A stretch of 64,000 bases of DNA from positions 4,588,001-4,652,000 of the forward strand of contig CM023540.1 of the NCBI GenBank assembly GCA_013350335.1, in the 5' to 3' direction. The translations under genes were made by a program, and so were the position numbers. The notes under the pieces were generated by a model. It was not told the DNA's origin, searched no databases, and saw nothing but the letters and a program-made list of their open reading frames with translations. This DNA comes from Chimonanthus salicifolius. Lineage: Eukaryota; Streptophyta; Magnoliopsida; Laurales; Calycanthaceae. Positions 12,005 through 24,452 of the stretch are shown here, in pieces; the stretch's first letter is position 1; each line of letters opens with the position of its first letter.

Positions 12005-12840
12005 GGTTCTAGCACTTTGATCACTATGACGGTTAAGTCTCTAAAATTAGCACGAAGCTCTGATGCCAATTGAAAGTTCCTAAAGTGCTTAAAACCATAT
12101 TAACAATTGAAGGGGTGAATAGGGTAATCACAAATTATGGGTCCTTTTAAATTTTCTTGATTAATATCATGCGGAATTAAATAACAATTAATCAAGTGTG
12201 TGATTTCCAAGTGTGCAAGAACAAAACCAATCACACAAAGAGACAATGCATACGATTTTTAGTGGTTCAGGTTAAACAACCTACATCCACTGATGAGACT
12301 CATCCAACCTTAGGCTATCTCCAATTCACTAAGCGTTGGAATTACACCAACACAATAGAATATGACTCCCACATATCCAGTTGATTGAGACTTTCACCCA
12401 ATTCCTATCCCTCTATTTTTTATAGTGGTTCAAAAGAAACTCGGTCTCTTTAATCCACTTCACAATCGGTAAATGATTTTTTAAAGTAAAAATTTAAAAC
12501 TACGAAGCATTTGCCTTTGAAGATCTTTACAAATGTAGATGTGCTCAGTTAATCACTCCCAATGTGAACCGAACAATCCCGATGATCTGCCATGTAGAGC
12601 AATCATAATCCTTGGGAGACCCTCTAGAATATTGGGTTATTAAACTCTACCCTAGAGATGACTTGATCATTTTCTCTTAATCTCAATCTCAAAGGATTGG
12701 ATACTTGAATGATTTGCTTTTGATTTGTCAAGAAAGAACAAGTCTAAGATTTTTCGTTTGGTACTTGGGAGATTTTCTCACTGGTGGATGGATCAATTAA
12801 TTGTTATTCACTCATCTACCAACTCCCAAAACAATATTTG

Positions 12841-12848
12841 TATTTATA
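12841..12848 (-). promoter_or_regulatory. TATA box of element 3 LTR
   Basis: The minus strand reads CCTATAAATA. The inverted partner LTR has the same CCTATAAATA at 13956-13965, and in both the palindromes sit a few tens of bases upstream. Confidence 0.55.
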
Positions 12849-12879
12849 GGCAACACTAAAAATTTTATAAGGCCGAAAC

Positions 12880-12895
12880 ACACGATCGATCGTGT
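12880..12895. repeat. Perfect 16-bp palindrome ACACGATCGATCGTGT
   Basis: This is the best copy of the element 3 palindrome family. It lies about 35 bp upstream of the TATA box on the minus strand. Weaker relatives follow across 12985-13570 and in the inverted LTR at 13891-13923. Confidence 0.8.
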
Positions 12896-13873
12896 ACAGA
12901 CGATCTACATTCGTGTTTGAAATCCTTTCCACCAACCTAACCATTGAGCATTTAATGCACAGTAACGGTAACAAAATGGTAATCTCGCAATTGATCGTGC
13001 CACACGACTGATCATCTGTGTTTCTGGCGATGGATCGAGGGTTGGCGAAAGCATCGGCGTGAGACTGACTGTATTTTCCAGTGTCAAGTCCTATCCTGGC
13101 CTAGGGCAATTGGTCATGTGCCCGATATGTTATTAACCTGTCTTGGCGATTGGTCGTGCGACCGACTGATCGTGTTATACCATATGAAGGGTCGCCGCTA
13201 GACGAAAACATCGTCCTGAGCCTGACTATATTTTTCCGTGGGTGTCTGACCCAGGCTCTAGGCGATTTATTGTGAGGGCGAATGGTTGGCCTTGTACCTA
13301 GACGAGGCATCGTCTGCATGATCTGATGTCCGAGACTTAAATGTGAATGACAATCCAAATTTGTCTAAGCCCAGGACAATTGATTGTATACACTATTTGA
13401 TCAGCCTTGTCCCAACAATACATTGTGAACACGAATGTATCGTCTTGAGACATGAAGTGTTTGACAGTCCATTCCAACCAGAACCTTTGAATTTTCAGAC
13501 GATTGGTTATATGATCACGATTGATTGTCCATGACATATGGCGGTTGGTCGCCGACACAATGTGTTGTCCATGACGGCAGATTTATATATTTCCAAGTTG
13601 GGTTCCACTTGGTGTCAAACACATTTTTGGCTAGATTAATCATCCAGATGTGATGTCTAAGCCTAGGGATGATCCACTTAAGGTTTGGATTCCACCTAAT
13701 GGTCATCTATGGCCAATTACCTTCTGTGATTGCCATACACATGTTTATCCGTTGAGTCTTCATGCTTCAATCAATACTTGAGTTCTTGAATCTTGAGCTT
13801 TGATCTTCAAGGCATTTCGTCACCTAAGTCACAGAATTGATAAATAGGTGACTTGTTAAGCTGAGGCACTAAT

Positions 13874-14713
13874 AAAAGGAATTCAAACACAGGCGATCGA
13901 TTGCCTATGCACGATCAATCGTGTGGTTCTGTGTTACAAAATTTTTTCGTGTTTGCCTATAAATACATCAATGATTGGTGAGTTTTAGTGAGACATCTTG
14001 AGCATTAAAGAACCTCATCTACCACTCCAAAACTCTCAAGGACAAAGGTAAACTCATAGGCTTATTATCTCTTTGCTAAAAATTTGAAAATCATTCAAGT
14101 ATCCAATTGGTAAAGATTGTGATTAAGAGAGAATGATTACGCCAAAGCTTCTAGGATAGAAATTGGAACTCAATTTTTTAGAAGGACCTCCCAATGATTG
14201 TGGTTGCTCTACACGACGAGTCTTCATCAACATCGAGATTGTACATGCTCATATTGGGTGGAGTGATTTAAGAAGTAAAACTTCATTTGCAAAGGCTTCA
14301 AAAGCAAGTGCTCTTAGTTTAGATTATAGTTTAAAATCTATATCATTATGAAGTGAATTAAAGAGATTGTTATTCTCTTGAACCATTATAAAAAAAAAAA
14401 TAGTGGGATAGGAATTGGGTGAAAGTCTCAATCAATTGGATAGCACAAAGGTTGGGTGAGTCTCATCAGTGGGTGTAGGTTGTTTAACCGAACCACTATA
14501 AATCGTGTGCATTGCCTCTATGTGTGATTGTATTTATTCTTGCACACTTTGTGATCACACACTTGATTAATTGTTTTTTTATTTTGTACTCTATTAATCA
14601 AGAAAATTTTAAAGGACCCATAATTTGTGATAACCTCCCCCCCCCTCCTCCCTCCTCTCTCTCCTCCTCCTCTTCTAGGGTTAATCTGGTTCTAAGCACT
14701 CAGGGAACTTTCA
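13874..14713 (+). mobile_element. Oppositely oriented LTR fragment of the element 3 family
   Basis: This is the same LTR family as 12071-13873 but on the plus strand. It has palindromes at 13891-13923, a TATA box (13958-13965), the sequence preceding the LTR end with a C-rich run near 14638-14648, and the terminal GAACTTTCA at 14705-14713. No primer site follows, and the outer U3 half is missing, so it is a fragment. Together with the left LTR it forms an inverted repeat with arms of roughly 0.8 kb and a spacer of about 0.9 kb. Confidence 0.7.
13958..13965 (+). promoter_or_regulatory. TATA box of the inverted LTR
   Basis: TATAAATA, about 35 bp downstream of the palindrome CACGATCAATCGTG (13910-13923). 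Any transcript from here would read rightward, away from the element 3 promoter. Confidence 0.5.
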
Positions 14714-15424
14714 GGGACCATGTCAGGAAAAGATGATGTGAAACCGCCATTGCTCGCACTTGTAGTTTATTTAGTATTAGCATTATGATGATGACTACAT
14801 TATATTGCTAAATATAGTTTACGTGTACACCTTATAATAAACCTGTTTTAAATCTCATAAAGTGTAAACGTGGGCCCAGTGGGAGAATGTAAGATTAAAC
14901 ATGACCCACATTAAAGAGTTGGGGCTCCACATAGAGGAACTTAAATCAAGGAAATTGAATTTAAATAAGGAAGGTCTATTTTAAAAGAGTTCTAAGGGGG
15001 TTAGTTTCCTATTTTGATGGGAAGTAGGAAAGAAAGTTCTACTTGCCTTTTGGGTCCTCCCGTTGCCTATAAAAGAGTCTGTCTCCATTCCAATCCATCA
15101 TCTGAAACACTATTCAGGAATTTGGGAGAGGGCATTAAGGAGGAAAGAGGTAGAAACCCGAGGAGCGCATATTCTCTTCAGTTTGATCATCAGGAAGCCT
15201 CAAGACATCAAAGGGAAGTTCTAGATCTTAGTATCCTCTCCAAATGGATCCAAGTATGTCTATATTTATAATTTCCACATTAAGATCAATTCATGTATCA
15301 AGCATTAATCAATCCAGATTCTGTGATTATGTTGTTCGAGTTTGTTGAACATGAAGTTTAAAGATGAATGATTGTATGATTGATCTTGAATCGATAAACT
15401 CTGATATTATGATGAAGTATTACA
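14714..15424 (+). mobile_element. 3' end and LTR of another copia-like element
   Basis: A candidate LTR starts TGTAAGATTA at 14888 and ends AGTATTACA at 15424 (537 bp). It is preceded by a purine-rich CAGTGGGAGAA tract that looks like a polypurine tract. A TATAAAAG box lies at 15068-15075. The 170 bp before it (14714-14887) is AT-rich with no coding signal. No second copy is present in the window to confirm the boundaries, and the upstream part of the element is missing. The assignment rests on the tract plus TGTAAG/TTACA ends. Confidence 0.4.
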
Positions 15425-15899
15425 TTTAGGTGCAAGATCTGTTTGTACAGGAGAAAAATAAGCAGGCATCGTGCAGTTGTAGTGAGACAGAGCAGCAAGG
15501 ACGTGTAGACTGTGAAAAACGCTGGGTTGCTATGACTCCTTCAAGATAATGAGAGCTTCTAAGAGAGAAGCCCACATCAACAGGAATCTCATTAGGTTTG
15601 CCCAATTCTGGGACGAAGTGATCATCATTGTTGGCCTAGAAGTTGTATTTGTCTCCTCTGACTGAGTTGTCAATTCCGTGACTATGTCTGCCTGAGTCCT
15701 GAGTTGTCAATTTCTTTAACTGAATCGTGACCATCTCCATGTGTCCAAGACCGTGTCTCTAGAAGACATGTAGAGTTCAAATCAAGTTTGAAGCTCCAGA
15801 AGACTCATCATTTGGAAGACATCGCTCCGAAATCATAAAAACTTCATGAATGCCAACCAACACAGGTATTTGGATCTTAGTACTGACGTAGAACAACTA
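15425..15899. other. Unassigned sequence
   Basis: No ORF, RNA gene or repeat is recognised here. A phrase GAGTTGTCAATTCCGTGAC / GAGTTGTCAATTTCTTTAAC occurs twice (15664 and 15702), a weak short direct repeat. Confidence 0.4.
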
Positions 15900-17371
15900 C
15901 CTACCATTGGGACAAACCTTAAAATCCATAACCTAGAATATGGTAGAATTAAATTGGATTTCTTAGGTTAGTTATGTTTTGTCCTGCTTTGGAGAATCCT
16001 TTTCTCCTATCCAAATGCTCAAGTATTAGTAAAATCTTTATGATTTGATAGATTACTCAAAGAGCTTTCCATAAAGTCCAAAAACACCCAATTCGAAAAT
16101 GTATAGCTTAAGTTATGTGCATTTCAATGAAAGGGTGCAAAACAGAACAAAACAATTTTGTCATATACCCTCAATTGGAGTGATTATTTGAGGTAACAAA
16201 TTCACTTAAAATTGGATCAAATTTTGTACATAGATAGATCTATCAATTATCTTTGCAACGAGCCCAAAATCGACTTCGGGAGCCCAAGTTATGGTCGTTT
16301 TAGTGGAGGTGTACAAAACTGTTGTGATTCAGTCGACTGAAAGTTTTGATGAATGGATTTTTCAGCCTGTGATGAGATTCAGTCGACTGAATCTTTGATT
16401 GTAGTCTACTAAGTTGTGCCTAGATGTTTCAACGGTCATTTATGGACTTTTCAATTGATTGAATCTTCAAGTTCAGTCGACTGAAAACATAACAGATAGT
16501 TTTTAACAACTTTTTTCTTACGTGTTTGACCTCCAACGGTCATATTTTTTAGAGGGTTTAAATACATGAACTTAGAGTATTCTAAGGGTTGATTCTTAAT
16601 GAGAAAAATCCTTTCTAACATTCTCCAAGACTCCCAATCATTTCAAGAACATTAAAACTCCATAGTTAGATTACCAAAGTTCTTGAACTCAATCTCTCAC
16701 ACACTCAAAGCTCTCATAGGCAAATCTTGAGCATCTTACGCTCATTCTTGAGTGTGTATTTAAGAGAACCTTTAGGGATAGATTGTTCTCATAGGAAAAT
16801 CATTTATCTTCCCTAAACATCTTCTCCTAATCTTTGGTTTGACATTCAACGGAGCATCTACTCATCACCAAGGAGCATAGCAAAGAGAATGACATTCAAG
16901 AGCACGCCGAAGTTATTTCAAGCAATTAGAGGCTAGTGTTCTTGGTATTTCTCAAAAACTATTCTTTCCATTATTTATTGTGAAAATTGTAAAGGGTTGG
17001 TGTAACCCTTGTCAAATCTCAAGAGAGGTGTTTTTCTATGTGTCATCGGTCAGATCTTCACCCGTGAAGAAGATCAAGTGTTGTAAATGTTCGATCTCCA
17101 CCTGTGAAAGAGATCAAGGTTGCAATAGAATTCTTCTCCACTAGTGAAGGAGAAGGTTAGTGGAATGCTCAAGTGATGCTTGTGTTTTATCTTGTATCTT
17201 AATCGTACAATTTGGAGGTAAATTGGATTAATTTATTAAGACCAATAAATTAATTGACTTACATTTCAAAGAAATTTAAAATTCCTCCATAGTCATATTC
17301 AGCGCGTGCGCCCCCCCCCCCCCCCCCCCCTTCCTTGGACTATTCTAGACATCGGGCTAGGTCGACTAACA
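15900..17371 (+). mobile_element. LTR of the TTCAGTCGACTGAA copia family (5'-truncated)
   Basis: This is related to the copia 5' LTR at 35356-36801. It has the same palindrome TTCAGTCGACTGAA (16328-16341, 16378-16391, 16472-16485, with a decayed TTCAATTGATTGAA at 16450). It also has the same AAGGGTTGGTGTAACCCTTGT stretch (near 16995) and a long C run near the 3' end (17311-17330). It ends ACTAACA at 17371, followed by ATTGTGATCAGA, which resembles a worn tRNA-Met primer site. The left boundary is approximate, since the TGTTAG start is not found. Confidence 0.6.
17311..17330 (+). repeat. Poly-C tract (20) near LTR 3' end
   Basis: An uninterrupted run of C. The homologous LTR at 36758-36777 carries a run of the same length 24 bp before its end. 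Exact length may be affected by sequencing. Confidence 0.7.
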
Positions 17372-18210
17372 ATTGTGATCAGAAAAAGGAACAGAGAAAA
17401 AAAATTATAAGACGTGAATGTTGCCGTGTACAACAAATACAGAGCAAAGATTTGTTTAAAAGAGATATCAAGAATAGTAGTGCACCTGAAATGATAAAAA
17501 TAAGGTGTTGGCCGAATGAAGAAATAGAAAGAGGTTTAGAGAAGATAGGATCGACTGATTCGGTTATAGATACAAGCTAAGGGGCAATATCCATGAAAGA
17601 ATATACGGATGAAAGAAATAAAAATAGAAGAGAGGAAGAGTTAGCTGTACCTACTAGCAGATATGCAGGATCGGCTAAAATTTGGAATGGGACCCACATG
17701 TATTGCCTAATTGACCTCTTCCAAACTCTATAAATTGAAGCTTTGGGTTAGAAAAAAAATTCAATTGAGCAAGAGGCTAAGGTGAGCATTGAAGTATGAA
17801 GGATTGAAGATCAAGAATCAAGGATGGAGTTTGAATTTTGCAATTGGGTTAAGGTCGGTGATTTTCGAATTTTAGTCTTGTAATTCTTGTATTTTTAATT
17901 AAAAAATCCTTGCATTTTAATTCATTATTTTTCCCATCATTAATAAAACTCAAGGTATGCTTTTAGATTTACGGTTTTCCAATTTTCGAATTATATATGT
18001 TGATTATTTGATTTTATTCTTTTTATGAATTTATGTTAAAAATTATTCCAAGCATTTCAAGGAAATTGTGAAATAATTAGGATAGAACTTGATTTCTCCA
18101 ATCTAAGGCTCTTTTTAAGAGTGTGAAATATTTAGATTTGGAATTACAAGTATAAATTCTACATAGGCCTAAGACTTGAATTGAATTTTCTTATTTAATG
18201 GAATTCATAT
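17372..18210. other. Unassigned sequence after the copia LTR
   Basis: An 81-codon frame (17335-17580) has no recognisable gag motif. A TATAAATTG at 17731 followed by a leader-like stretch could be another worn LTR promoter. Nothing else is recognised up to the LTR starting at 18211. Confidence 0.35.
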
Positions 18211-18982
18211 TGTAATGGCCCAGCCCTTAAAAAAAAGTGAATAGTGTCGATTGAACCGATGAATAGTGTCGGTCGGATCGACGACAAAACGTAAAATCTG
18301 TATTTAAAGTTGTGTTTGCACAAAATTAAGTTATTTTCATCCCCTTACTCTCCCAGCAGCCTATCTATCTTCCTTACCAGCCAACCTTAGTCTTCTCCTC
18401 CCTTCCTCCACCTATTTTCGCCCTATGCTTGCGTGATTCGTGGATCAAACGCACCCTAAAGCGTCATTTGAGCAGATCATTCTCCTCCAAAAGGTAAGAA
18501 TATGGTTTTCTCTCACTCCCTTTCATTTTGTTGTTTGGATTTAATGGGATTTGGTGAGAATAGGGCTTAGGATAGCTAATAGACCTCGATTGGAGGGAGA
18601 TCCATGGAACTAAATTTGGGATTTTGGTGTATGGGTTGTGTATGAGGTGGGTCTGTGTTGGTTTTGGGTTTTGGAACCTTAGGGAGAGAAGAAATTGGGA
18701 AAAAAAGGAATATGATTGATTTTTTTTATAGTGATTATAGATTTTAATTGGGGATTTTGTTGGATTGAAGGGTTTAAACTAGATTAGGGTGAATCTTTAG
18801 TTTAAGTTTGGAGTTTTGCTTCTAAACTTTGCTTAGGCCTAATCTATGAACTAATAATGGTGTATTATGTTCTTTTGAAATGATTAGAGCCTTCAAACCC
18901 CGAACCTGTCGAGGTATATCCCAAAAATCAACTCGAAACATCGTAACTTTCGAGGTGAGGATTTTTACACATATATTGTATG
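18211..18982 (+). mobile_element. Long chromovirus-type LTR D, first segment
   Basis: It begins TGTAATGGCCCAGCCC followed by repeated GTGAATAGTGTCG units (18238, 18262), which I associate with Tekay-type LTR starts. A TATTTAAAG promoter-like box lies near 18300, with a pyrimidine-rich leader after it. The sequence is cut at 18982 by element 2; the 5-bp duplication GTATG (18978-18982 and 29532-29536) proves that it resumes at 29537. Segments 2 and 3 follow. Confidence 0.6.
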
Positions 18983-20878
18983 TGAAAGTTCCCATTTTCA
19001 ATGTGCTAGAACATCGTGATTGACCCTAGAGGAGAGAAGGGGGGGGGGTGAATAGGTCAATCTCATTTTTAATGGTGTTTACAAATTTCTTGATTATTTG
19101 AAGTGCAGCGGATTGTTTAATCAAGAGATTTGTTTAGTGTGATATTTTCATTGATCGACCACACTAAGATTATGACCCTTTATATAATGTTTGATTATCG
19201 ATGATTGTGCACAATGTGTAGAGTAAGATAATCAGTATGCAAAGAGATGTGTTTTAAGAAGAGTCCTTAAAAACTAAATACAAACACATAATCAAACACC
19301 ATAAGACCATTTTAAAATAGCTCGGTTAGCCAACCTACATCCACTGTTAGGACTCGCTGGACCTTGAGTTATCCCCAAAATCCACTAAGTGGGGACTTAC
19401 ACCCTCACAATTAGAATAGGAATTTGACCTCACTCAATCGACTGGGAATTTCACCTGCCACTGTCGAATAGGAATTCCACCTATCCATTTGGTCGGGAGT
19501 TCCACCCACCTCTGTGCCGGAGACACCGCTTTAGAATTTTTTATAGTGGTTCCGGGGTACCTCCCCTTAATCCACTTCGGAACAAAGGTTTTAAAGAAAA
19601 TTAAAACTAATAAGCACTTGGCTTTGAAGCTCTCTCTTCTGATGTGTGCTTCTTCGAGATCTCACCCATGTATGTCGACGCTCCGCCCTATAGCCGTCGT
19701 TTAACAATCACAATTCAGGGTGCCAAGGAAACTGGCTCTACCAAAGGTTTCCTAGTTTATGGTTCTCTCTATCTGACTTTCAAACTCAATCCTCAGATTG
19801 GTTGTTATGAGTTTTCATCCTTCCTCTATCTCTCACAACTCAATCCATTTGATTGGTTATATTTGATTCCCCTAGTGTAAGCACGAAAGAGAGAGTGATC
19901 CTTCTGTTGGCCCTTGTTTAAGCTCACTGGTGAAGATGAGCGTCAAACTGATCCGTCTGAGGGATACCAGCTGGTTGTATAAAGGTTGGTTTATATAGCG
20001 AAGGCAAGCAGTTGAAGTAACGGTAACATACCGACAAGTCGGTCGCACCGAGGGGTCGATCACTAGAAATATTATCGTTACAATTCCGACCGTTGTGCAT
20101 TAAGTGCACTCCCAACGGTAATATCCTTTCCCGGTTGACATGTCATTATCGCCGATGGGTCGACACTTATGGTACCGAGAAGTAGGTCCATACAAGAGGC
20201 TCATTTTTTGTGTAAAACAAAATTGACAGTAGTTTCAAATTAGAAACATGTTACCCAGAACGACTTGTCATCCATTACGAGGGGTCGATCCTAATACTCT
20301 CTATTGGTCTTTGATTGCCGATAAGTCTGTTTCTTCGAGAGTCCACATGAGTTCAAATTTTCAGAACTCAAGATCTTGATCGAGGATTCGTTGACCACAA
20401 GGGGTCGTTTCAACCTTTCATAGTGGGGTCGATGCATACGAGACTCTCGATCAGAGGCATACCCAGAATGACAGTTCAATGTTCCATAACCTATATCATT
20501 TGGGCTGACCAGTCTTTGACCACGATGGGTCAATCCTGACTACACCGAAGGGTCGGTGAGATAGACTCGTCGTGCTAACAGTGAACATAATTCATATTTC
20601 TAGGTTTGCTTCCCATTTCACTGTCAAGCATCCTCACTAGGCTTTTTATGATTTAATTTGTTCTTCTAAGCCTAGGGATAGTCCTCTCTAAGGTGTGGAT
20701 ACCACATAAAGTCATCTATGGTCATAATACATGTTTTGTGATTATCATAACGACGAGCTTTAATCCGGTGCATGATCTTTACTCTTGATCATCTTGGGTC
20801 TTCAAGCTTCCGGTAAGTGCTTCTTTCGGAGTATGGAATTGACAAACATAGGGTCTTGGCCAAACCGAGTTACTAACA
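18983..20878 (-). mobile_element. 3' LTR of element 2
   Basis: 1896 bp. The left end TGAAAGTTCCC and right end ACTAACA are the reverse of TGTTAG...CTTTCA. A G-rich run lies at 19036-19049. A TATATAAA box on the minus strand at 19990-19997 lies next to a palindrome-rich stretch (20030-20580) with CACCGAGGGGTCGATC at 20046. Confidence 0.85.
19990..19997 (-). promoter_or_regulatory. TATA box of element 2 LTR
   Basis: The minus strand reads TATATAAA. The sister LTR has GTATAAA at 28674-28680. Confidence 0.5.
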
Positions 20879-22242
20879 ATCTCCCCCTTTGTCAATTTCA
20901 TGACAAAGGCTAGAAGCTAACCCATTTATAATCTCACCCTTATTACAACACATTTGAATACAAAAATATTACATTGATATGTACATATTCAAGTGGAAAA
21001 CAAGACTATGGTCTTCGCATATTCTTGTTCAGCTTGCTTCATTTCATTTTCCTGTTCAAGTATATAAGCAAGCAACATTAGAAAATCATTAGAGGAGTTA
21101 GTCCCAAAACATAAATATTCATTCATGGACTAAACAAGATTTGTATTTAAGCTCCCTCATACTTCCTGATTTCCTAGTGACCAACACTCCCCATATCTTA
21201 TCCAAGCTCTCTACGTTGAGAAGATTTGTCCCCCAATCTTCTTTGAGTTTAATCTCTCAAACGCCAAGCATAGACATTCTCCCTATGTCCATTTGCTTTG
21301 ATGTCTTCTAGCTTCTACTAATTTCTCTCCCATTTTGTCATTCAATTGACAAGGATTATTATGCAGACATTGAGATTTAAGCACTTCCCCATGCTTCTTC
21401 GCATTTAATGCTTGGCTAGATTCTACTCAAACTCATGGTTTTCCCTATGGTTCAGTTTACACTTCTCGTGTATCAATATTAGTTTGTCCCTGCATAAACT
21501 AAGATTTCAGCTTTGTTGATTTCTTCCATGAGTGAGCAATTGTCCTAGTATTCCTAGAGTCTTTCTGTAACGCCCCGCCCTTTTTCACCCGTTTTCCGAA
21601 AATCAGAGTCTATTTTTTTTTAAAAAAAAATAGAAGAGTGAGAGAGGGCGCGGACGCCACGACGCGAGTTAAGTCCGAGCTTCTAAAGCCCGACCCTTAA
21701 CTGGCCAACCCCACGCGTGCATGGAACTAAGTCCACGAGAATGGTTCACGCGTGGGAAGTAAGCTCGCGGATTATAGTTATTGCGGAACATGATAATAGA
21801 GTCTATCCTACCGATTTTTTAGATAGAAGGGAAGATATAACATTGAATTTACCAAAATGCCCCTATGTTCATGATTATATCTCAAAATGTATCGTCCATA
21901 AGTAACGTCCAAACCATCGTAAGAAATGTAAATTTATACAACCCGACAAGCTAATTTACTTTAAAATTACATCACCAAAATGTAAACATAATATAAACTA
22001 GGACTGCGCTTTCCAAGCTCGGCCTCCGGTGTGTCCACCGCTTCCTGCCTCTCCTGCGTCATCAGCTAGGGTAGAAGTAGGGCGTTAGTCAACGCGCCCA
22101 GTAGGACTCCGAGTAGGGCTAGTACATGGATTAGTGATACACACATACCGATAAAATAAAGTACAACAAAATAAGTATGGGATGAATGTTATGTCATGTG
22201 TCCCACCCATTATCCGTATGATCATACAATATCCTGTTCCCC

Positions 22243-22415
22243 ATGTTTGCTTCTCGGTCACTCCGACGGAGCATGGACTCCGGTTATAGCCCTCAGGCTA
22301 TCCCCATGTCTGATTCTCGGTCGCCCCGACGGAGCATGGACTCCGGTTATAACTCTCAGGCATTCCCCATGTCTGATTCTCGGTCGCCCCGACGGAGCAT
22401 GGACTCCGGTTTGTT
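22243..22415 (-). repeat. 63-bp tandem repeat, nearly three copies
   Basis: The phrase CGACGGAGCATGGACTCCGG starts at 22264, 22327 and 22390, an exact 63-bp period. It contains the inner palindrome-like GGAGCATGGACTCC. It occupies the same relative place as the 60-bp repeat of solo LTR A and the 78-bp repeat of solo LTR C. Confidence 0.85.
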
Positions 22416-22940
22416 TATTTTTTTCTGCCCATGCCATGCATGAGATGTAGTGCATTATGCTATGTAATATATATGTAACCCATATACTTGACATATCATA
22501 CCTAGCCATATAATGCATAATATTAAAATATAAACCATATGTTTCATAAACTCATAACTCATCATAAGATAAATCATAATCATAAATCTATCATAAGCCA
22601 AATCAAAATAATTTAAAATACCATCACATATCCATCGCTTACAAAAAGGTAGGAATCCTACCGAATACCGTGTCGCGTTCCGTTATGCTTCCCGTTCGCT
22701 AATCCTGTCGCCGATCGCGTACCGTTTGCAACGCCCGATACCTTATTACATTTACCGAATTAGTCCATACATCGTCCATGATTAAGTCCCTAACTTAGCC
22801 CATTATCCATTGGTTCTAGACTCATACATAAATCCAATTTTGGCCAAATTTAAAATTCTGATTTGCGAGCCTAAAACGCAGCAACTAATCGCTTTACTTA
22901 ACCATTCATAATAATTCCATTTTCATGTCCAACCCCCATA

Positions 22941-24452
22941 GGGTTTGGCCATGTACCATGGTCAAACCCATGGTCCTTCAATGTGGCCACAAATTACGGT
23001 TTTGCCACTCCTCTTCCATGGTTAAGTTACCCCTTTTATCCATGCATATTTAAGTCCATATTGACCCATAAACTTGGACCCATTTATAATTTCTTACTCA
23101 CGACATAACATCATAAAATCAGCCATCTAGTTTAATTAAATTTGTAAATTTTTAATCCCATAAATAATTCCATACCTTGCCCATAATATGGCTCCCAAAG
23201 GGGTCATGGGTTCGGCCATACACCATGGCCGAAACCATGATGCCCATTTCCTAATTTCTTGGTTCATTTTACCTTCACCAAATGAATTTAATTCATTCAT
23301 TTAAAACCCCATTTTTCATCTCATATAAAACATCACCTACCATGCTTACCAATCCATTTAATATTTCCATTTTTCTCCATTGTTTTCCATTCATAAAATT
23401 CCCAAAATATTACCATAGGGTTCATGGTTCACTTTTATTGGTGCCATTTTCAAAGACTCATATTTTGTCCTAAAAATAATCCATTTCAAAAATCACAAAA
23501 CTTCATTCATTTTGGCCCTTTAAAACAACTTTCTAGGCATTGATACATGCATTAACCTTAGCCTAAACTTGATCAAAATTTGGGTCATGGGTTCGGCCAT
23601 ACATCATGGCCGAACTCATGATGTTTCTTTCCCCATCCTTCTTGGTTTCAATTACCCATTTGCACATACCTCCAATCATCCATTTCAATCACTATCTTTA
23701 TTCCATTTAAACATCACATATGATACTTGTAACATCCATTTAAATTTCATCATTAACATAACTTAAGTTCCATTCCATTTAAGCACATATATAAAACACA
23801 CTTAGCCCATGAATGACCTAAAGACATGGGTCATGGGTTCGGCCATACACCATGGCCGAACCCATGATGTCTTTCCCTCATTTTTATCTTGGATTTTTAA
23901 TTACATTTAAAATCCACTTTTACCACTCATCATTTCCTCATTACCTCCATAATTCAAAATTATTTATTCCACCACTTCCATCTTTCTATTCTTATAAAAA
24001 TAATTAACCATCACCATAGTTCCATAAAAAAATCCTAACACATCATTCATGGACTTCATCATAAAACTTTTTCCAAAAATTTGCCTACATTTAACCCTTG
24101 AAACCCTAACCATTCTCCGTCATTTTCCAACCTTAAAAACCATTATTTTAAGAACCCTAACCCTCATAATCACTAACCATGGGGTTCGGCCACCTTGTAT
24201 GGCCGAACCCTATGGTCCATGATTTCTTTAAAATATCATATTTCCAATATTTTGAGGCCACTTGGAATCATCTACATACCTCATAGTTTTCCTTATTTAA
24301 CACCTTTAAAACTTACCAACTTTTCAATCATTTTAAAATCTTGAAATCCTCATAAAAACCATTAAGCATTCTCTAATATTCTAAACCATATAATCTCAAT
24401 TAAATTACCCATTATTCACCATGGGGTTCGGCCATGCTACATGGCCGAACCC
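22941..24452. repeat. Array of six GGTTCGGCCAT hairpins in solo LTR B
   Basis: Copies lie at 22941-22969, 23208-23235, 23589-23617, 23835-23863, 24181-24210 and 24423-24452. The copy at 23835 has perfect 12-base arms with a 5-base loop. The copy at 22941 reads GGGTTTGGCCAT with ATGGTCAAACCC: the C:G pair in the stem has become T:A on both sides, and one further change gives a G:T pair, so pairing is kept. Confidence 0.85.

Larger units (their letters stand above)
12057..13873 (-). mobile_element. 5' LTR and primer site of copia element 3
   Basis: The LTR spans 12071 (minus-strand end CTTTCA) to about 13873 and is followed, on the minus strand, by a primer site at 12057-12070 (ATTGGCATCAGAGC) and then the gag above. 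The order LTR, primer site, gag shows it is a 5' LTR. It is about 1.8 kb. Its outer half (12880-13570) is full of palindromic variants built on CGATCGATCG or similar cores. It is related to, but distinct from, the LTRs of elements 1 and 2. Confidence 0.75.

Noticed and set aside
13101..13706. Several 60-85 codon ORFs on both strands
   Set aside because: They lie in the palindrome-rich half of the element 3 LTR; both strands are open because the palindromes are self-complementary.
22196..22518. Three overlapping ORFs of 66-86 codons
   Set aside because: They come from the 63-bp tandem repeat, which is open in several frames on both strands.
3782..24452. Spaced repeats resembling a CRISPR array
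   Set aside because: Plant DNA; spacing is irregular (70-380 bp), motifs are hairpins inside LTRs, and no cas genes exist. Not CRISPR.
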